DNA of 56,836 nt from Burkholderiales bacterium (GTDB taxonomy: Bacteria > Pseudomonadota > Gammaproteobacteria > Burkholderiales > Burkholderiaceae_E), in assembly GCA_026399875.1 (NCBI GenBank), contig JAPLQF010000015.1, positions 1 through 56,836 of the forward strand, written 5' to 3'. The notes below the pieces were generated by a model. The model ran no database searches. It worked only from the letters and a program-made list of their open reading frames with translations, and was not told the origin of the DNA. How positions within the stretch are numbered: the first letter of the stretch is position 1; each line of letters starts with the position of its first letter. Both the position numbers and the translations under genes were made by a program. Below, piece after piece: positions 42,947-52,608 of the stretch.

Positions 42947-43935
42947 CAGACTGATCCTTGAGCAAGCAGACAGGCGACCCGATGCCCGGGTGTCACGACT
43001 TGCAGCAGCGGCATGCTGCGGCCGCAGGCATCGGTGCCGACCGGGCATCGGCCATGAAAGCGGCAGGCATTCGGATCGGGGTCGATCGGGCTGCGCACCT
43101 CACCAGTCAGTTCGATGCGCTCGCCGGCGCGTCCCGGAATCGCCGAGACCAGCGCCCTGGTATAGGGGTGGGCGGGCGCATCGAAGAGCTGCTGCGATGG
43201 CCCCTCCTCGACCAGGCGCCCGAGATACATCACCAGGACCCGATCGCACAGCAGGCGCACGACATTGAGGTCGTGCGACACAAAGAGATAGGTCAGTCCA
43301 CGGTCACGCCGCAGCCGCGCGAGCAGCTGCAGTACCACCGCCTGCACCGAGACATCGAGGGCCGCTGTCGGCTCATCCAGGATCAGCAGCGAGGGCGAAG
43401 GCGCGAGTGCCCGCGCAATACCAACCCGGGCTCGCTGGCCGCCCGACAACTGATGCGGCAGGCGCCCGAGCAACTCCGGCGGCAGCCCGACTTCCTGTGC
43501 GAGCTGCTGCACACGCTGCTCGACATCGCCCGGCAATCGCAGGCGCACAAGCGGCTCGGCAATCGCCTCGCGCGCGGTCTGGCGCGGATCGAGGCTGTCG
43601 GTGGCGTCCTGAAAGACCAGCTGGATGCGGGCCCGTTCACCCGACACCGCGAAGCTGCGCGCCGACAGGGTGGCGATGTCGCGACCCTCGAAGACGATCG
43701 AGCCCTCGCTCGGATCGATCAGTCGCGCCAGCAGCCGCGCCAGCGTCGACTTGCCGCACCCCGATTCGCCGACCAGCCCGACCGACTCGCCGCGGCGCAG
43801 ACGCAGGCTGATGTCATCAACCGCGTGCAGCTGCGAGGCTTTGCGGCCCCGACCGAGCGCGAAGCGACGCGACAGGCCGACCACCTCGAGCAGGGTCTGC
43901 GAGGCGGGTGTGACCGGCTCCGGAGCCGCGCTCAT
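42946..43935 (-). CDS. Dpp/Opp-type ABC transporter ATPase (DppF-like)
   Basis: This 329-residue ATPase has GESGCGKST, the LSGGQRARVGIARAL signature, [16 protein letters not shown] and the C-terminal oligopeptide-binding extension with CRFHGRCPVG (two of the cysteines often ligating an iron-sulfur cluster). I chose the ATG at 43935 because it overlaps the previous stop as ATGA; ATG 43959 is possible. It pairs with the next ATPase and the two permeases upstream. Confidence 0.9.
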   Translation of the reverse strand: MSAAPEPVTPASQTLLEVVGLSRRFALGRGRKASQLHAVDDISLRLRRGESVGLVGESGCGKSTLARLLARLIDPSEGSIVFEGRDIATLSARSFAVSGERARIQLVFQDATDSLDPRQTAREAIAEPLVRLRLPGDVEQRVQQLAQEVGLPPELLGRLPHQLSGGQRARVGIARALAPSPSLLILDEPTAALDVSVQAVVLQLLARLRRDRGLTYLFVSHDLNVVRLLCDRVLVMYLGRLVEEGPSQQLFDAPAHPYTRALVSAIPGRAGERIELTGEVRSPIDPDPNACRFHGRCPVGTDACGRSMPLLQVVTPGHRVACLLAQGSV

Positions 43936-44936
43936 GGCAGCGGCAGGGGATTGGCGCATGCGAAATCCTCGCTCGATGCCGCACTGACATGCCGCAGATC
44001 GCCAGTGCAGGCCGCCACCGAACGCGTACAGCGCTCGATGAAGCGGCAAGCCGGCAGATCGTTGCGACGCAGATCGGGCAGACCGCCCGCTATCGGGATC
44101 AGCGCATCGATGTCGGCACGTCCGGCGGGTGTGGCGCCGATCAGCGCGCCGGTATAGGGATGACGCGGCGCCGAGAACAGCCTTGCGGTCGGTGCGGTCT
44201 CGACCACATGCCCGGCATGCATTACCACCACCCGATCGCAGAAGTCGGCGGCCAGCGTAAGGTCATGGGTGATCAGAAGCGTGGCGACCTGATTGGCCCG
44301 CGAGCGCTCACGAATCAGGTTCAGCACCGCAGCCTGGGTAGTGACATCGAGGCCGGTAGTCGGCTCGTCACAGATCAGCAGCCGGGGCGATGCCGACATC
44401 GCCAGCGCGATCATCACCCGCTGGCACATGCCGCCGGACAACTCGAAGGGATAGGCATGCCAGCGTTTTTGCGGATCAGCGATCGCGACCTCGCGAAGAC
44501 TCGCGATGGCGCGTTCGCGCAGATCCTGACTGCGGATCGCGCCATGGCGGCGCAGAACGTCTTCGAGCTGGCGGCCGATCTGACGAATCGGGTTGAGCGC
44601 CGCGCGCGGGTTCTGAAAGACCATGCCGATCTCGCGCCCGCGCAGGTCCTGCAATTCGTGCTCGGTCGCCGCCAGCAGATCGATGCCATCGAAGTGCATC
44701 GTGCCGCCGGTGATGCGGGCAGCCCGATCGGACAGCCCGAGCAGCGCATGGCACAGCACCGACTTGCCCGATCCCGACTCCCCGACCAACCCGACAATCT
44801 CGCCGCGGCGCACCGACAGGCTCACATGATCGAGTGCCCGCACGGTGCCGCTGCGGGTGCGAAACTCGAGCGACAGATCGTCGATCGACAGCACCGGCCG
44901 TGAACCTGTTAGGGTTGTAGCGGCAGTCGAGCTCAT
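43932..44936 (-). CDS. Dpp/Opp-type ABC transporter ATPase (DppD-like)
   Basis: The 334-residue ATPase has [10 protein letters not shown], a [12 protein letters not shown]-loop, [28 protein letters not shown] and the C-terminal [14 protein letters not shown] extension. The signature has Cys after GGM in place of the usual Arg or Lys. It overlaps both neighbours by ATGA. It energises the importer whose binding protein is encoded at 48865-50469. Confidence 0.9.
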   Translation of the reverse strand: MSSTAATTLTGSRPVLSIDDLSLEFRTRSGTVRALDHVSLSVRRGEIVGLVGESGSGKSVLCHALLGLSDRAARITGGTMHFDGIDLLAATEHELQDLRGREIGMVFQNPRAALNPIRQIGRQLEDVLRRHGAIRSQDLRERAIASLREVAIADPQKRWHAYPFELSGGMCQRVMIALAMSASPRLLICDEPTTGLDVTTQAAVLNLIRERSRANQVATLLITHDLTLAADFCDRVVVMHAGHVVETAPTARLFSAPRHPYTGALIGATPAGRADIDALIPIAGGLPDLRRNDLPACRFIERCTRSVAACTGDLRHVSAASSEDFACANPLPLP

Positions 44937-45799
44937 GTGCGCATTCTCGGATCGAGCAGGTCGCGCAGTGCATCGCCCAGCAGGTTGAAGGCAAAGACCG
45001 CGAGCATCAGACAGGCGCCCGGAAAGAGCGCCACCCACCATTCGCCCGACACGATGTACTGCGCGCCCTCGGCTACCATGATTCCCCACTCCGGGGTCGG
45101 CGGGCGTACACCCAGCCCGATGAAGGACAGCCCTGCCGCGTTGAGCATCGCCCATCCCATGTTCAGCGACACCTGTACCGCCATCGGCGGCAACAGATTC
45201 GGAAAGACATGGCGCATCAGCACGCTCCATTCAGAGTTGCCCGCCAGCCGCGCCGACTCGACGAAACCGGCCGAGCGCCGCACATTGGCTTCGGCGCGAG
45301 CCAGGCGAATGTAGAAAGGCAGATTGATGATCGCGGTCGCGATCACGATGTTGGCCAGCGTGTTGCCCAGCGCCGCGATGATCCCCATGGCCAGCACGAA
45401 AAGCGGAAAGGCCATGATCGTGTCGGCCACACGCGAGACGATGCGATCGAACCACCCACCGAAAAAGCCGGCCGCCGCACCGAGGGTCGCACCGATCACG
45501 AAGGACAGCGCCACCGCTGACACCGCCAGGGCCAGATCGAGGCGCGCGGCCACGATGCAACGCGACAGCAGGTCGCGCCCGAGCGAATCGGTGCCGAAGG
45601 GATGCAGACGCGACGGCGGCACCAGCGCCTGCGAGGTGTCGCTGGCCATCGGATCGAAGGGCGCCAGCCAGGGGCCGAAGAGCGCCACCACCACGATCAG
45701 CACGAAGAGCGCGGCCGCGACCAGTGTCACCGGGCTGTCGGTGACCACATGGCGAAAATGCGAGAGTCGCGTGGTCTCGCGCAAGGCCACCGCACTCAT
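44933..45799 (-). CDS. Dpp/Opp-type ABC permease (DppC-like)
   Basis: The 288-residue protein has six predicted membrane segments, the DppC landmark HPFGTDSLGRDLLSR and the EAA loop ESARLAGNSEWSVLMRHVFPNL. It starts 37 bp after the other permease and overlaps the DppD-like ATPase start. Confidence 0.92.
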   Translation of the reverse strand: MSAVALRETTRLSHFRHVVTDSPVTLVAAALFVLIVVVALFGPWLAPFDPMASDTSQALVPPSRLHPFGTDSLGRDLLSRCIVAARLDLALAVSAVALSFVIGATLGAAAGFFGGWFDRIVSRVADTIMAFPLFVLAMGIIAALGNTLANIVIATAIINLPFYIRLARAEANVRRSAGFVESARLAGNSEWSVLMRHVFPNLLPPMAVQVSLNMGWAMLNAAGLSFIGLGVRPPTPEWGIMVAEGAQYIVSGEWWVALFPGACLMLAVFAFNLLGDALRDLLDPRMRT

Positions 45800-45836
45800 T
45801 GGCGACCTCGCGTCGATATCGGATCAGACCTTCGCA

Positions 45837-46850
45837 TCATGCCTCCAGGGCGACCCGCGGATCGATCAGCAGATAGGCCAGATCGATCGCGAGATTGAGC
45901 AGTACATAGAGCAGGCCCATGGTCAGCACGAAGCCCTGCACCGGGGCGTAATCCGAGGCGGTGAGCGATTCGATCGCAAACGAGCCGATGCCCGGCCAGG
46001 CAAAGACCTTTTCGACCAGCACGTTGGAGCCCAGCAGAAACGAGAACACCATGCCGAGGGTGGTCACCACCGGCAGCAGGGCGTTGCGCAAGGCGTATCG
46101 CACCAGCACGGTCGGCCCGCGAAGGCCCAGGGCGCGTGCGGTTCTGACGAAATCGGACGAGAGCACTGCCAGCATCGAGGCACGTGTCATGCGGGCGATC
46201 GGCGCGAGCACGAAGAGCGCCATGGTCACCGCCGGCAGCACGAGTTGCTTGACGCACGCCCACCACAGCGGCAGATCGCGGGCAATCAGCGCATCGATCA
46301 GATACAGGCCGGTCACCTGAGCCGGCGGCGAAAACGACGGATCGAGCCGCCCGATTGGCGAAGGCGCCCAACCGAGCTTGAAATAGAGCAGCCAGGTCAG
46401 CAGCAGCCCGGTGAAAAACACCGGCAGCGACACGCCGGCCGTGGTCACCAGACGGGCGAACTGATCGATCCAGGAACCCTTGCGCACCGCCGCCATCACG
46501 CCCAGCGGCAGCGCAATCGACACCGCCAGCAGCAGGGCGACCAGCGTCAACTCGAGCGATGCCGGCAGTCGCGATGCGATCTCGGTGGCCACCGACTGGC
46601 CGGTGGAGAGCGACTCGCCCAGATTGCCCTGAGCCAGATCGCGCAGATAGCCCAGGAACTGCTCCGGCATCGGTCGATCGAGCCCGAGCTTGGCGCGGAT
46701 CTGCTCGACCGCTTCACTCGAGGCCGACTGCCCGGCGAAGTACGCGGCCGGATCGCCCGGCAGGGCGCGGGTGAGCAGGAAGGTGATCACGATGACGCCG
46801 ACCAGATTCGGCAATGCACCGGCGATCCGCAGCAAGGCCAGTCGGATCAT
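45837..46850 (-). CDS. Dpp/Opp-type ABC permease (DppB-like)
   Basis: The 337-residue protein has the DppB layout: an N-terminal membrane segment, LPGDPAAYFAGQ, LGLDRPMPEQFLGYL and the EAA loop RTARALGLRGPTVLVRYALRNALLP. The start overlaps the atzH stop by 4 bases, so transport genes are coupled to the catabolic genes. Confidence 0.92.
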   Translation of the reverse strand: MIRLALLRIAGALPNLVGVIVITFLLTRALPGDPAAYFAGQSASSEAVEQIRAKLGLDRPMPEQFLGYLRDLAQGNLGESLSTGQSVATEIASRLPASLELTLVALLLAVSIALPLGVMAAVRKGSWIDQFARLVTTAGVSLPVFFTGLLLTWLLYFKLGWAPSPIGRLDPSFSPPAQVTGLYLIDALIARDLPLWWACVKQLVLPAVTMALFVLAPIARMTRASMLAVLSSDFVRTARALGLRGPTVLVRYALRNALLPVVTTLGMVFSFLLGSNVLVEKVFAWPGIGSFAIESLTASDYAPVQGFVLTMGLLYVLLNLAIDLAYLLIDPRVALEA

Positions 46851-47248
46851 GCTGCCGGCAGTCCCATGAAGCTCACATGGGCAGCCACCACTCGCCAGCC
46901 TGCGGCAGTGCGCACCCAGGTCTGCTGCTGGCGACCGACCCAGCCCGGACGGCCTTCGCGTTCGAACTGGACGCTCGCGGTGGCGAAGTCGCGCCCGAAG
47001 GTCTGGATGACCTGCTTCACGATGCGCCGACCCAGGCCCTGATTCGGACGCGAGGCGCGAAACGCGGCCACCTCGTCATAGCTCCAGAGGTTCTCGGTAG
47101 CACCAAAGCGAAGCGTGAGGGGATGCTGCCAGAAGAGCTCATCGAGCACGGCCACATCGTTGCTGATCAGCGCCGCCTCATAGCGGGCAAAAGCCGCCTC
47201 GACCTCGGCGAGCACATCGGGAAGGTTGATCTGGGAATCGTCAATCAT
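46847..47248 (-). CDS. atzH: AtzH-like protein (DUF3225)
   Basis: The 133-residue protein is of the DUF3225/SnoaL-like type. INLPDVLAEVEAAFARYEAAL, VLDELFWQHPLTLRFGATENLW and VAAHVSFM agree with AtzH of Pseudomonas sp. ADP as I recall it. AtzH removes a carboxyl group or amide from 1,3-dicarboxyurea, yielding allophanate. The start at 47248 follows AGGAC; the longer frame to 47332 is not family-like. It lies between atzE and the Dpp-type permeases. Confidence 0.85.
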   Translation of the reverse strand: MIDDSQINLPDVLAEVEAAFARYEAALISNDVAVLDELFWQHPLTLRFGATENLWSYDEVAAFRASRPNQGLGRRIVKQVIQTFGRDFATASVQFEREGRPGWVGRQQQTWVRTAAGWRVVAAHVSFMGLPAA

Positions 47249-47301
47249 CGGGCTGTCCTGGGTCCGGGAGGGTTCGGTATGAAAGAGAAGTCGCCTGCGT
47301 C

Positions 47302-48672
47302 TCAGGCAAAAGCAGCCGGAACACTGACGCAAGCCACGCCGAGTTGCTCAAGCGCCATCGCCACCCGCAGGGCATTGGCCTCGCACCAGGGCGCGGCAAT
47401 CACCTGGATGCCGATCGGCAGGCCCTCGCGGGCGATCGGCGCCGCCACCACCGGCACGCCGGCACACGACACCGGCTGGGTGAGCAGGCCCATGCTCGGA
47501 CGCGACGGAAACCGACGGCCCCGAATCTCGATCCAGTCATCGCCAATCGTCGGCGCCACGCCCGGCACAACCGGCGCCAGCAGGATGTCGTGATCGGCAA
47601 AGAGGGTGTCGACCCGCTCGATGTAACGGCGCCGAACACGGTGCGCGCGATGAACCCAGGCGGCTGGCGCAAGTGCCCCGGCCAGGAAGCGGTCGCGCGA
47701 GTGGGGCTCCATGATGTCGTAGAAATGGCGCAGATCGTCCAGATGCAGCGCGCCCCCCTCGACCGCGGTGATCATGAAGGCCGCGGCCCGACCGATCGCG
47801 GCATCCGGCCAGTCGGCCCGACCCACCGATGTCAGCCCCGACAGCGCCGCACAGGCCACATCGAGTGCAGCCACCCCTTCAGGCGTGGCCATCTCCTCGA
47901 AATAGCCACCCAGCCGCGCAATGCGCAGGCCGGCCAAATTGCCGGCGGCATCGGCCTGCAAGGCACCGACCGAAGGCTCGGCCGCCCGTTGCGCGCAGCC
48001 CGGGTCATGGGCATCGGGCCCCTGCATGGCATCGTAGGCCAGCGCCAGTTCACGCACCGAACGCGCCAGCGGCCCGATGGTGTCAATTGAAAAAACGAAG
48101 GGAAAGGCGCCGCCACGACCGAGCCGCCCGAAGGTCGGTCGCAGGCCGAAGGCGCCGCACAGCGACGCCGGCACACGGATCGAGCCATTGGTATCGGTGC
48201 CAAGCGCAATTGGCACCAGTCCGGCGCCGACCGCCGCACCCGAGCCGCCCGATGATCCGCCGGCCATTCGCGTCAGGTCATGCGGATTGCGGGTCGGACC
48301 CCGATGCGTGTTCTCGGTAGTGAAGCCGTAGGCGTACTCGTCCATGTTGAGTGCGCCGACCAGGATGGCACCGGCGGCCTCCAGCCGTGCGACCGCCAAC
48401 GCATCGGCGGCTGCAGGCCGGGGGTTCGCGCGTTCAGCCTCGATGCGCGAACCGGCGATCGTCACCAGCCCTTCGATATCGAAAAGATTCTTCACCGCAA
48501 ACGGCACGCCTTCGAGTTCGCCACCCGGTGACGTGCCGGCCGCGCGTGCAGCATCGATCGCTGCTGCCCTGGCAAGGGCGCGATCGCGCACGATCGCGGT
48601 AAACGCATTGATCGACGGATCGAAACGCTCGATGCGGGCCAGACAGGCCTCGATGCCTGCAAGCACGCTCAT
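47302..48672 (-). CDS. atzE: AtzE-like amidase (1-carboxybiuret hydrolase)
   Basis: The 456-residue amidase-signature enzyme has Lys61 (PFAVKNLFD), cis-Ser140 (GGSSGGS) and nucleophile Ser164 (DTNGSIRVP), with the same 24-residue spacing as known AtzE. AtzE works as a complex with the small AtzG, whose gene overlaps its start. It hydrolyses 1-carboxybiuret, the true product of cyanuric acid hydrolase, to 1,3-dicarboxyurea. Other amidases of this superfamily, such as GatA, are longer and lie in other contexts; AtzG and AtzH neighbours decide the call. Confidence 0.87.
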   Translation of the reverse strand: MSVLAGIEACLARIERFDPSINAFTAIVRDRALARAAAIDAARAAGTSPGGELEGVPFAVKNLFDIEGLVTIAGSRIEAERANPRPAAADALAVARLEAAGAILVGALNMDEYAYGFTTENTHRGPTRNPHDLTRMAGGSSGGSGAAVGAGLVPIALGTDTNGSIRVPASLCGAFGLRPTFGRLGRGGAFPFVFSIDTIGPLARSVRELALAYDAMQGPDAHDPGCAQRAAEPSVGALQADAAGNLAGLRIARLGGYFEEMATPEGVAALDVACAALSGLTSVGRADWPDAAIGRAAAFMITAVEGGALHLDDLRHFYDIMEPHSRDRFLAGALAPAAWVHRAHRVRRRYIERVDTLFADHDILLAPVVPGVAPTIGDDWIEIRGRRFPSRPSMGLLTQPVSCAGVPVVAAPIAREGLPIGIQVIAAPWCEANALRVAMALEQLGVACVSVPAAFA

Positions 48673-48851
48673 CGTCTGAACACCGTCAGCGGTTCGTCGG
48701 CGGGCGCGAGCTCGAAGGCCTCGAGCTGCCCGGCAACCGCAGCGAGCATTTCGAGATTGGCAATCAGCGCGCCGCGATTGCCTTCATCCACCGGCAGGCC
48801 GAGCATCGGCGCGGCGGCATCGACCCAGTGTTCAATGAGTTGCCTGTCCAT
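48669..48851 (-). CDS. atzG: AtzG-like small subunit (DUF4089)
   Basis: The 60-residue helical protein (IEHWVDAAAPMLGLPVDEG, NLEMLAAVAGQLEAFELAPADEP) matches DUF4089, the family of AtzG, a GatC-like partner that stabilises AtzE. The ATG at 48851 was chosen because the longer frame upstream lies inside the neighbouring gene. The stop overlaps the atzE start as ATGA, which fits equimolar production. Confidence 0.87.
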   Translation of the reverse strand: MDRQLIEHWVDAAAPMLGLPVDEGNRGALIANLEMLAAVAGQLEAFELAPADEPLTVFRR

Positions 48852-48864
48852 GGCCTTGCTCCGA

Positions 48865-50469
48865 TCAGGTCTTGGACAGGTCGCGATAGTCGGGCTGGAC
48901 GTGGAACCAGTATGTATAGCCCTTGACGTCCTTGCGCATTGCCACGTCCATAAACGGCTGAAAGAGCGGCACACGAGGCACTTCCTCGTTGGCCAGCTTG
49001 ATCATCGCTTTCACCTCGCTGTCGTAGATCGCCTTGCTTTCCGGGAAGCGGGCGTTGTCGATCATCTTGTCGAGCTTGATGTTCTGGTAGGACATGGTGT
49101 TGAACACCGCGTTCTGGCCGTGATAGCACCAGAAGAAGAAGTACTCCGGATAGTTCAGCCAGCCGCCGAAGCGATTGACGATCAGCGGCATGTCCTTCTT
49201 GAGCAGTGCCGCGCGCCAGTTGGCACCCGGCACCTTGTTGATCTGCGCCTTGATGCCGATCTGTGCGAGCGACTCCTGCAGCAGCACCGCCATCGGCTCG
49301 TTGGTGGTGGCTGAACCGATGTCGAAAGACAGCACGGTCTCGAAACCGTTTTCGTAGCCGGCCTCCTTGAGCAGGGCCCGCGCCCGGGGCAGGTCGGTGC
49401 TCCAACCGTGAGCCTGCGGCCAGGCAATCGTCTTCGGGTCGTTGGCGCCGCCATAGAGCTTGTTCGCGCGACCATAGACCGCGACATCGAACATCTTGTC
49501 GTAGGGGATGGCGAGCGCCACCGCCTGACGCACCTTCACATTGTCGAAGGGCGCTTTTTTGACATTCATGCCGATGTACCACATCGCATTTTCGACCGGC
49601 GTCGAGACAACCTTGATCTCCTGATCCTTGGCCATTTCGCCGAAGTCCTTGGGCGGCATGTCGTAGGTCATGTCGATGTCGCCCTTGAGCAGCAGCGCAC
49701 GCCGCGTGCCGGCATTGGGCACGTCGCGCTGGATCACCCGTCTGATCTTGGGCAGCGGGCCGTTGATCCAGTCATCGTTACGGACATAGACGATTTCCTG
49801 CCCAGGGCGCCAGGCCTCGACCTTGTAGGCGCCGCCGCCGGCGGTGTTGTTCTTGGTCCAGGCCAGACCCCAGGGATCGGCGGCCGTGGCGTTCTTCTTG
49901 ACCAGCTCGGCATTGAAGATGCTCGGAACCGGAACCGCCATGTTCATCATGGTCATCTTGTCGGGGCGCAGGAAGATGACCTTGAATGTCCGCTCATCGA
50001 CCACCACGAACTGCTCCGGCTTTTCGAGCGAACCGGCAGACATCTGGAAAGTCGGAAAGCCGCCCACCGCGACCGCGCGATCGAATGACCACTTCACATC
50101 GGCAGCGGTGACCGGCGTGCCGTCATGAAACTTTGCGCCCTTGCGCAGCTTGAAAGTGACCGACTTGTTGTCCGGCGCAATCACCCACGACTCGGCAAGC
50201 GCCGGCTCGAGCTTCTTGTAGTCGTAGCTCACCTGGCCGTCGGGCATGGTCTTGCGACCGAAGCTCATCAGCCGGTCATAACAGATCCAGGAAACGCCGT
50301 AGCTCGGGCGATTGGCGCCAAGGGTATGAATATCGAGCGAGTTCGGTCCGAACTCGTTGGCCACGATCAGCAGTTCCTTGCGGCGATCCGCCTGCGCGAG
50401 CGCCGGCAGCGGCAATGAGGACAATCCGGCGAGGGCTGCCGATCCCTGTACAAATCCACGACGATCCAT
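48865..50469 (-). CDS. Dpp/Opp-type substrate-binding protein
   Basis: The 534-residue protein has a twin-arginine-like leader (MDRRGFVQGSAALAGL) cleaved near ALAQA and the SBP_bac_5 family core: LIVANEFGPNSLDIH, LAESWVIAPDNKSVTFKLRKGAKFHDGTPVTA in part, and VRQAVALAIPYDKM. It is the periplasmic receptor of the importer encoded at 42946-46850. Its location between atzF and atzGE suggests a small amide ligand rather than peptides, though that is inference. The start at 50469 was chosen from the leader. Confidence 0.9.
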   Translation of the reverse strand: MDRRGFVQGSAALAGLSSLPLPALAQADRRKELLIVANEFGPNSLDIHTLGANRPSYGVSWICYDRLMSFGRKTMPDGQVSYDYKKLEPALAESWVIAPDNKSVTFKLRKGAKFHDGTPVTAADVKWSFDRAVAVGGFPTFQMSAGSLEKPEQFVVVDERTFKVIFLRPDKMTMMNMAVPVPSIFNAELVKKNATAADPWGLAWTKNNTAGGGAYKVEAWRPGQEIVYVRNDDWINGPLPKIRRVIQRDVPNAGTRRALLLKGDIDMTYDMPPKDFGEMAKDQEIKVVSTPVENAMWYIGMNVKKAPFDNVKVRQAVALAIPYDKMFDVAVYGRANKLYGGANDPKTIAWPQAHGWSTDLPRARALLKEAGYENGFETVLSFDIGSATTNEPMAVLLQESLAQIGIKAQINKVPGANWRAALLKKDMPLIVNRFGGWLNYPEYFFFWCYHGQNAVFNTMSYQNIKLDKMIDNARFPESKAIYDSEVKAMIKLANEEVPRVPLFQPFMDVAMRKDVKGYTYWFHVQPDYRDLSKT

Positions 50470-50486
50470 CTTTTTGACTCCTTCGA

Positions 50487-52313
50487 TCAGATTCGCTTCA
50501 GGGTGGCTACATATGCCCGCCACCCGCCCAGGGCAGTCACTTCCTCGGCGCCGTCAAGTGCATGCGCCTCACACAAAAAACCCTTGATCCATTCGCCCGA
50601 CTCGGTCTGCACGCTGCCGATGCACAGCGGCGCCGGAATGCCTTCAATGAACGAGGCCCAGCCGGCGCGCGGCAGCGCCCAGATCTCGATCTCGAGTGCT
50701 GTACCGGCGGCATCGCGGACCATGCCGGGTCGCGGCGGCACCGTGCCCGGCAGGGCATAGAGCCGATAGCAGGGCGCGGTGCGCGTGCGCGACACCAGAC
50801 GCGCGCCGCGCGAGGTGAGCTGGCTGTTAAGCGGCAACCCCGACAGGTGCGCACCGACCACCACGATCGGCACGCTGTGTGCATCGGCCGCGAGCCGATC
50901 GAGGGGCCGGGACGCCGCAGCGCCCTGCGCGCTCACGCCGGCCTCGAGTGCCGATGACAGGCGCCGGGCAAGCGCCAGCAAGCGGTGATCAGAGAACGCC
51001 GCACCAATCAGCGAGACGCCGAAAGGCAGGCCATCGGCGCGCGGTGCGGCAGGCAGGTTGAGCGCGGCCAGATCGAGCAGATTGGTGAAGTTGGTATAGC
51101 GCCCCAGACGGCTGTTGAGCGCCACCGGGTCGGCAGCCATCGCGTCGAGCGTAATGTGGGTCGGCGTGCCGGGCAGCATCAGGGCTGCGAAATCGCGCCA
51201 CAGGGGCTCGGTGCGCCGGCGCAGGTCGGCCAGCCGATAGCTCGCCTCGAAAAGCTCACGGGCCGATCTGGCAGAGCCGCTTGAGCCGGTGATGATGCCA
51301 GCCACAACCTGATTGACCTGATCGGGGTGCGCGCGAATGAAGTCGCCCACCGCGGCATCGCGCTCGGCCACCCAGGGTCCGTCATAGAGCAGGGCCGAGG
51401 CTTCGACCAGGGGCGCCTCGTCGATCTCGACAAGCTCCCACCCCGCCTGGCGCAGAGCCTGCAAGCTCGCCTGCCAGGCCGCCTGCTGCACGGTATCGCC
51501 GTAGAACTCGGGATCGGCCGGCACGGCCAGCAGATCGGGTGCTGCCCAGCCGGCATCGCTGAATCCACCACGTTCGGCATCACGCGAAAAGGCATCAGCC
51601 GGATCGAAGCCGCGCGCCACATCGAGCACGCGCGCGGCCCCATCGAGGTCGGCACTGAAAATCGACACACAATCGAGGCTGCGGCATGCCGGCACGACGC
51701 CGCTGCCCGACAGCAATCCACGGGTCGGCTTGAGTCCGACGATGCCATTGAGGGTGGCCGGTACGCGCCCGGAGCCGGCAGTGTCTGTCCCTAATGAGAA
51801 GAGCACTTCGGCGCGTGCAACCGCCACCGCCGAACCCGAGCTCGATCCACCCGACACATAACGGGCATCGACCGCGTTGGCCACCGCGCCATAGGGCGAG
51901 CGGCCGCCGTTCAGGCCGGTGGCGAACTGATCGAGATTGGTCTTGCCGAAGACAATGGCACCGGCCGCCCGCAATCGCGCCACTACGGCGGCATCCTCAT
52001 CGGGCTGGTAGGCAAAGGCGGGACAGGCCGCGGTGGTGGCGAACCCGCTGACATCGATGTTGTCCTTGACTGCAAAGGGCACGCCGAAAAGCGGCAGCGC
52101 GGTCAGCTCGCCGCTCGCGGCCGTCAGTCGCTCGCGCAGCGCATCGATCTGCGCATCGAGACCGGCTGCATCGACACGCGATATCCAGACCGGATTGGCA
52201 TCGCGTTCGAACGACAGCAACTGGTGCAGCCTGGCGCGAACAGCCGACACCGGATCGGCGCTCGAAGCGAGCTCATTCAACCACGCTGATATCGACTGAC
52301 TGAAAACTGCCAT
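50487..52313 (-). CDS. atzF: allophanate hydrolase AtzF
   Basis: The 608-residue enzyme splits allophanate to ammonia and CO2. The amidase triad is Lys83 (PFAVKDNID), cis-Ser157 (GGSSSGS) and Ser181 (DTAGSGRVP); the spacings (74 and 24) equal those of characterised AtzF (Lys91, Ser165, Ser189, from memory). A C-terminal domain (about residues 440-608, with VVVGAHLSGLPLN and VPPRPGMVRD) is present as in AtzF. The start at 52313 fits the 605-residue family length; the frame is open further up. It is the first gene of the long minus-strand cluster. Confidence 0.9.
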   Translation of the reverse strand: MAVFSQSISAWLNELASSADPVSAVRARLHQLLSFERDANPVWISRVDAAGLDAQIDALRERLTAASGELTALPLFGVPFAVKDNIDVSGFATTAACPAFAYQPDEDAAVVARLRAAGAIVFGKTNLDQFATGLNGGRSPYGAVANAVDARYVSGGSSSGSAVAVARAEVLFSLGTDTAGSGRVPATLNGIVGLKPTRGLLSGSGVVPACRSLDCVSIFSADLDGAARVLDVARGFDPADAFSRDAERGGFSDAGWAAPDLLAVPADPEFYGDTVQQAAWQASLQALRQAGWELVEIDEAPLVEASALLYDGPWVAERDAAVGDFIRAHPDQVNQVVAGIITGSSGSARSARELFEASYRLADLRRRTEPLWRDFAALMLPGTPTHITLDAMAADPVALNSRLGRYTNFTNLLDLAALNLPAAPRADGLPFGVSLIGAAFSDHRLLALARRLSSALEAGVSAQGAAASRPLDRLAADAHSVPIVVVGAHLSGLPLNSQLTSRGARLVSRTRTAPCYRLYALPGTVPPRPGMVRDAAGTALEIEIWALPRAGWASFIEGIPAPLCIGSVQTESGEWIKGFLCEAHALDGAEEVTALGGWRAYVATLKRI

Positions 52314-52330
52314 CTGCTGGAACACCGTGA

Positions 52331-52338
52331 TGTATACA
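52331..52338. promoter_or_regulatory. candidate GntR operator upstream of atzF
   Basis: TGTATACA is a perfect palindrome 18 bases before the atzF start, within CTTGTATACATCA on the minus strand. FCD-type GntR regulators often bind TTGTATACAA-like sites. It is the only such site seen in the cluster's gaps and could also serve the divergent amidohydrolase gene at 52609. Confidence 0.45.
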
Positions 52339-52608
52339 AGAAGAAGTACTAAGCAGGGATGTAGCAAGGCTTGTGCCACCTGAATCGGCCCGGCAAGAGC
52401 CGGTTGCCACGCCGGAACCGCCCCATTGCGTGGCAGCGCGGGCAGCCCGAACGCCTCAGGTCGGTGCGCGACCGGAGCAAGGCGCACTGCCCCGGGGCTG
52501 CGCGGCTGGACAGCGATGGGTCCGCCGGTCGACAATCAGGAACAGGCGCCGCCTCGCAAGCCCATGCAGACACCCCGTCAGCGGCGCACCGATGACCCAG
52601 GAGACCTC

